Below are positions 63,216-64,000 of a stretch of 64,000 bases of DNA, one piece after another (the stretch's first letter is position 1; the number at the start of each line of letters is the position of its first letter). Where the stretch lies: the NCBI GenBank assembly GCA_000161775.1, contig GG704596.1:1434907-1498906 (forward strand), read 5' to 3'. Position numbers and translations under genes: made by a program. The notes below the pieces were generated by a model. It was not told where the DNA came from. It saw nothing but the letters and a program-made list of their open reading frames with translations, and searched no databases. This DNA comes from Ruegeria lacuscaerulensis ITI-1157 (GTDB taxonomy: Bacteria > Pseudomonadota > Alphaproteobacteria > Rhodobacterales > Rhodobacteraceae).

Positions 63216-64000
63216 ATGACGCCGAATATCAAAGGCGCCCTGCTGATGATGGGCAGCATGGCCGCCTTCACCGTGAACGACACCCTGGTCAAGGCAGCGG
63301 GCAACGATCTGCCCCTGTTTCAGCTGGTGGCGATGCGCGGTGTGCTGGCCACGGTCCTCGTGTATTTGCTGGCGCGGCATCTGGGCGCGCTGCATCTTCG
63401 GTTCTCGCGCCATGACCGGGTTCTGGTTGTGGCGCGGTCTGCGTCCGAGCTCTTGGCCACGTTCTTCTTTCTGACCGCGCTGATGCACATGCCGCTGGCC
63501 AATGTGACGGCGGTTCTGCAGGCGCTGCCGCTGACGGTGACCCTGGGCGCGGCGGTGTTCTTCGCCGAGCCGATCGGATGGCGCCGTGTTCTGGCCATCT
63601 CGATGGGATTTGCCGGAATGTTGCTGATCGTGCGGCCAGGCCCGGATGGGTTCAGCATCTATGCACTTTATGCGCTGGTGGCCGTGGTCTGCGTGACCGC
63701 GCGCGACCTGATCACGCGGCGGATGTCGCCCGAGGTTCCGTCGATGGTGGTGACGCTGGCGACATCGCTGACGATCACCCTGGCGGCGGGCGTGGCCTCG
63801 GTGTTTCAGGGATGGGTCCCCGTTGCCGCGCCGACGGGTCTGCTGATCGGGTCGGCCGCTATTTTCGTTTTGCTGGGGTATCTGTTCAGCGTGATGGTCA
63901 TGCGGGTGGGCGAGGTCGGGTTCGTCGCTCCGTTCCGCTATACCAGTCTGATCTGGGCGCTGGTGCTGGGCTGGGCCGTATTCAGCGACTGGCCAGACCG
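63216..64000 (+). CDS. DMT superfamily (EamA) transporter, N-terminal part
   Basis: 261 codons are visible before the window ends. MTPNIKGALLMMGSMAAFTV opens the first helix, and about eight or nine hydrophobic segments follow, with the EamA pattern (LANVTAVLQALPLTVTLGAA and EPIGWRRVLAISMGFAGMLL). The ribosome-binding site is weak. The substrate is unknown. Same family as the gene at 305-1174 but clearly diverged from it. Confidence 0.85.
   Translation, partial: MTPNIKGALLMMGSMAAFTVNDTLVKAAGNDLPLFQLVAMRGVLATVLVYLLARHLGALHLRFSRHDRVLVVARSASELLATFFFLTALMHMPLANVTAVLQALPLTVTLGAAVFFAEPIGWRRVLAISMGFAGMLLIVRPGPDGFSIYALYALVAVVCVTARDLITRRMSPEVPSMVVTLATSLTITLAAGVASVFQGWVPVAAPTGLLIGSAAIFVLLGYLFSVMVMRVGEVGFVAPFRYTSLIWALVLGWAVFSDWPD

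Overview
The window is high-GC alphaproteobacterial chromosome. The xsc-pta-soeABC cluster under a TauR-type regulator, the FnrL-linked cbb3 oxidase cluster, the DUF1013/TrcR cell-cycle regulator and the gene order hemN-fnrL / ccoNOQP / ccoGHIS / secE-nusG-rplKA / rplJL-rpoBC point to the Rhodobacteraceae, most likely a Ruegeria-like member of the Roseobacter group. The lineage is inferred from gene content and order; no 16S rRNA gene is present.

Layout. 1-4126: end of an mnmD-type tRNA methyltransferase gene, a DMT permease, a soluble lytic transglycosylase and dapA. 4169-13168: a leftward sulfonate/sulfite module: TauR regulator, Xsc, Pta and the membrane-bound sulfite dehydrogenase SoeABC. 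Two pairs of direct repeats that look like TauR sites flank tauR. 13237-14663: an ArsR-type regulator with an ArsP-like permease. 14678-20501: trcR, an RNase T2, a VOC protein of atypical composition, and recR-ybaB-dnaX. 20656-27040: a phosphatase, a cobalamin riboswitch ahead of a small cysteine-rich protein, a divergent TetR / hydrolase pair with palindromic operators, the 4.5S SRP RNA, nudC, an SRPBCC protein, a decayed GNAT acetyltransferase and pheA. 27160-33527: a membrane cytochrome c and the yejABEF peptide importer. 33524-48272: an EF-G-like protein with altered GTPase motifs, hemN, fnrL, stress proteins and the cbb3 oxidase genes. The oxidase genes are split by a tiny 53-residue gene and a LysR gene carrying a single amber codon. 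48352-63083: secE, nusG, a broken PIN-like gene, rplKA, a reversed DUF2254 gene, rplJL and rpoBC. 63216-64000: start of another DMT permease.

How the genes work together. Xsc splits sulfoacetaldehyde (from taurine and related sulfonates) into sulfite and acetyl phosphate. Pta makes acetyl-CoA, and SoeABC oxidises sulfite to sulfate in the cytoplasm, feeding the quinone pool. HemN, FnrL, the cbb3 oxidase and its assembly factors CcoGHIS form a low-oxygen respiration regulon. FNR boxes lie in the hemN/fnrL gap, upstream of ccoN and upstream of ccoG. The last third is the transcription-translation core (secE-nusG-ribosomal proteins-rpoBC), into which two unrelated genes are inserted.

Three genes are disrupted: GNAT at 25637-26096, LysR at 43067-43942 and PIN-like at 49581-50327. 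There is no CRISPR array, recognisable insertion sequence, prophage, rRNA or tRNA. All functional calls are by reading motifs, without database searches.
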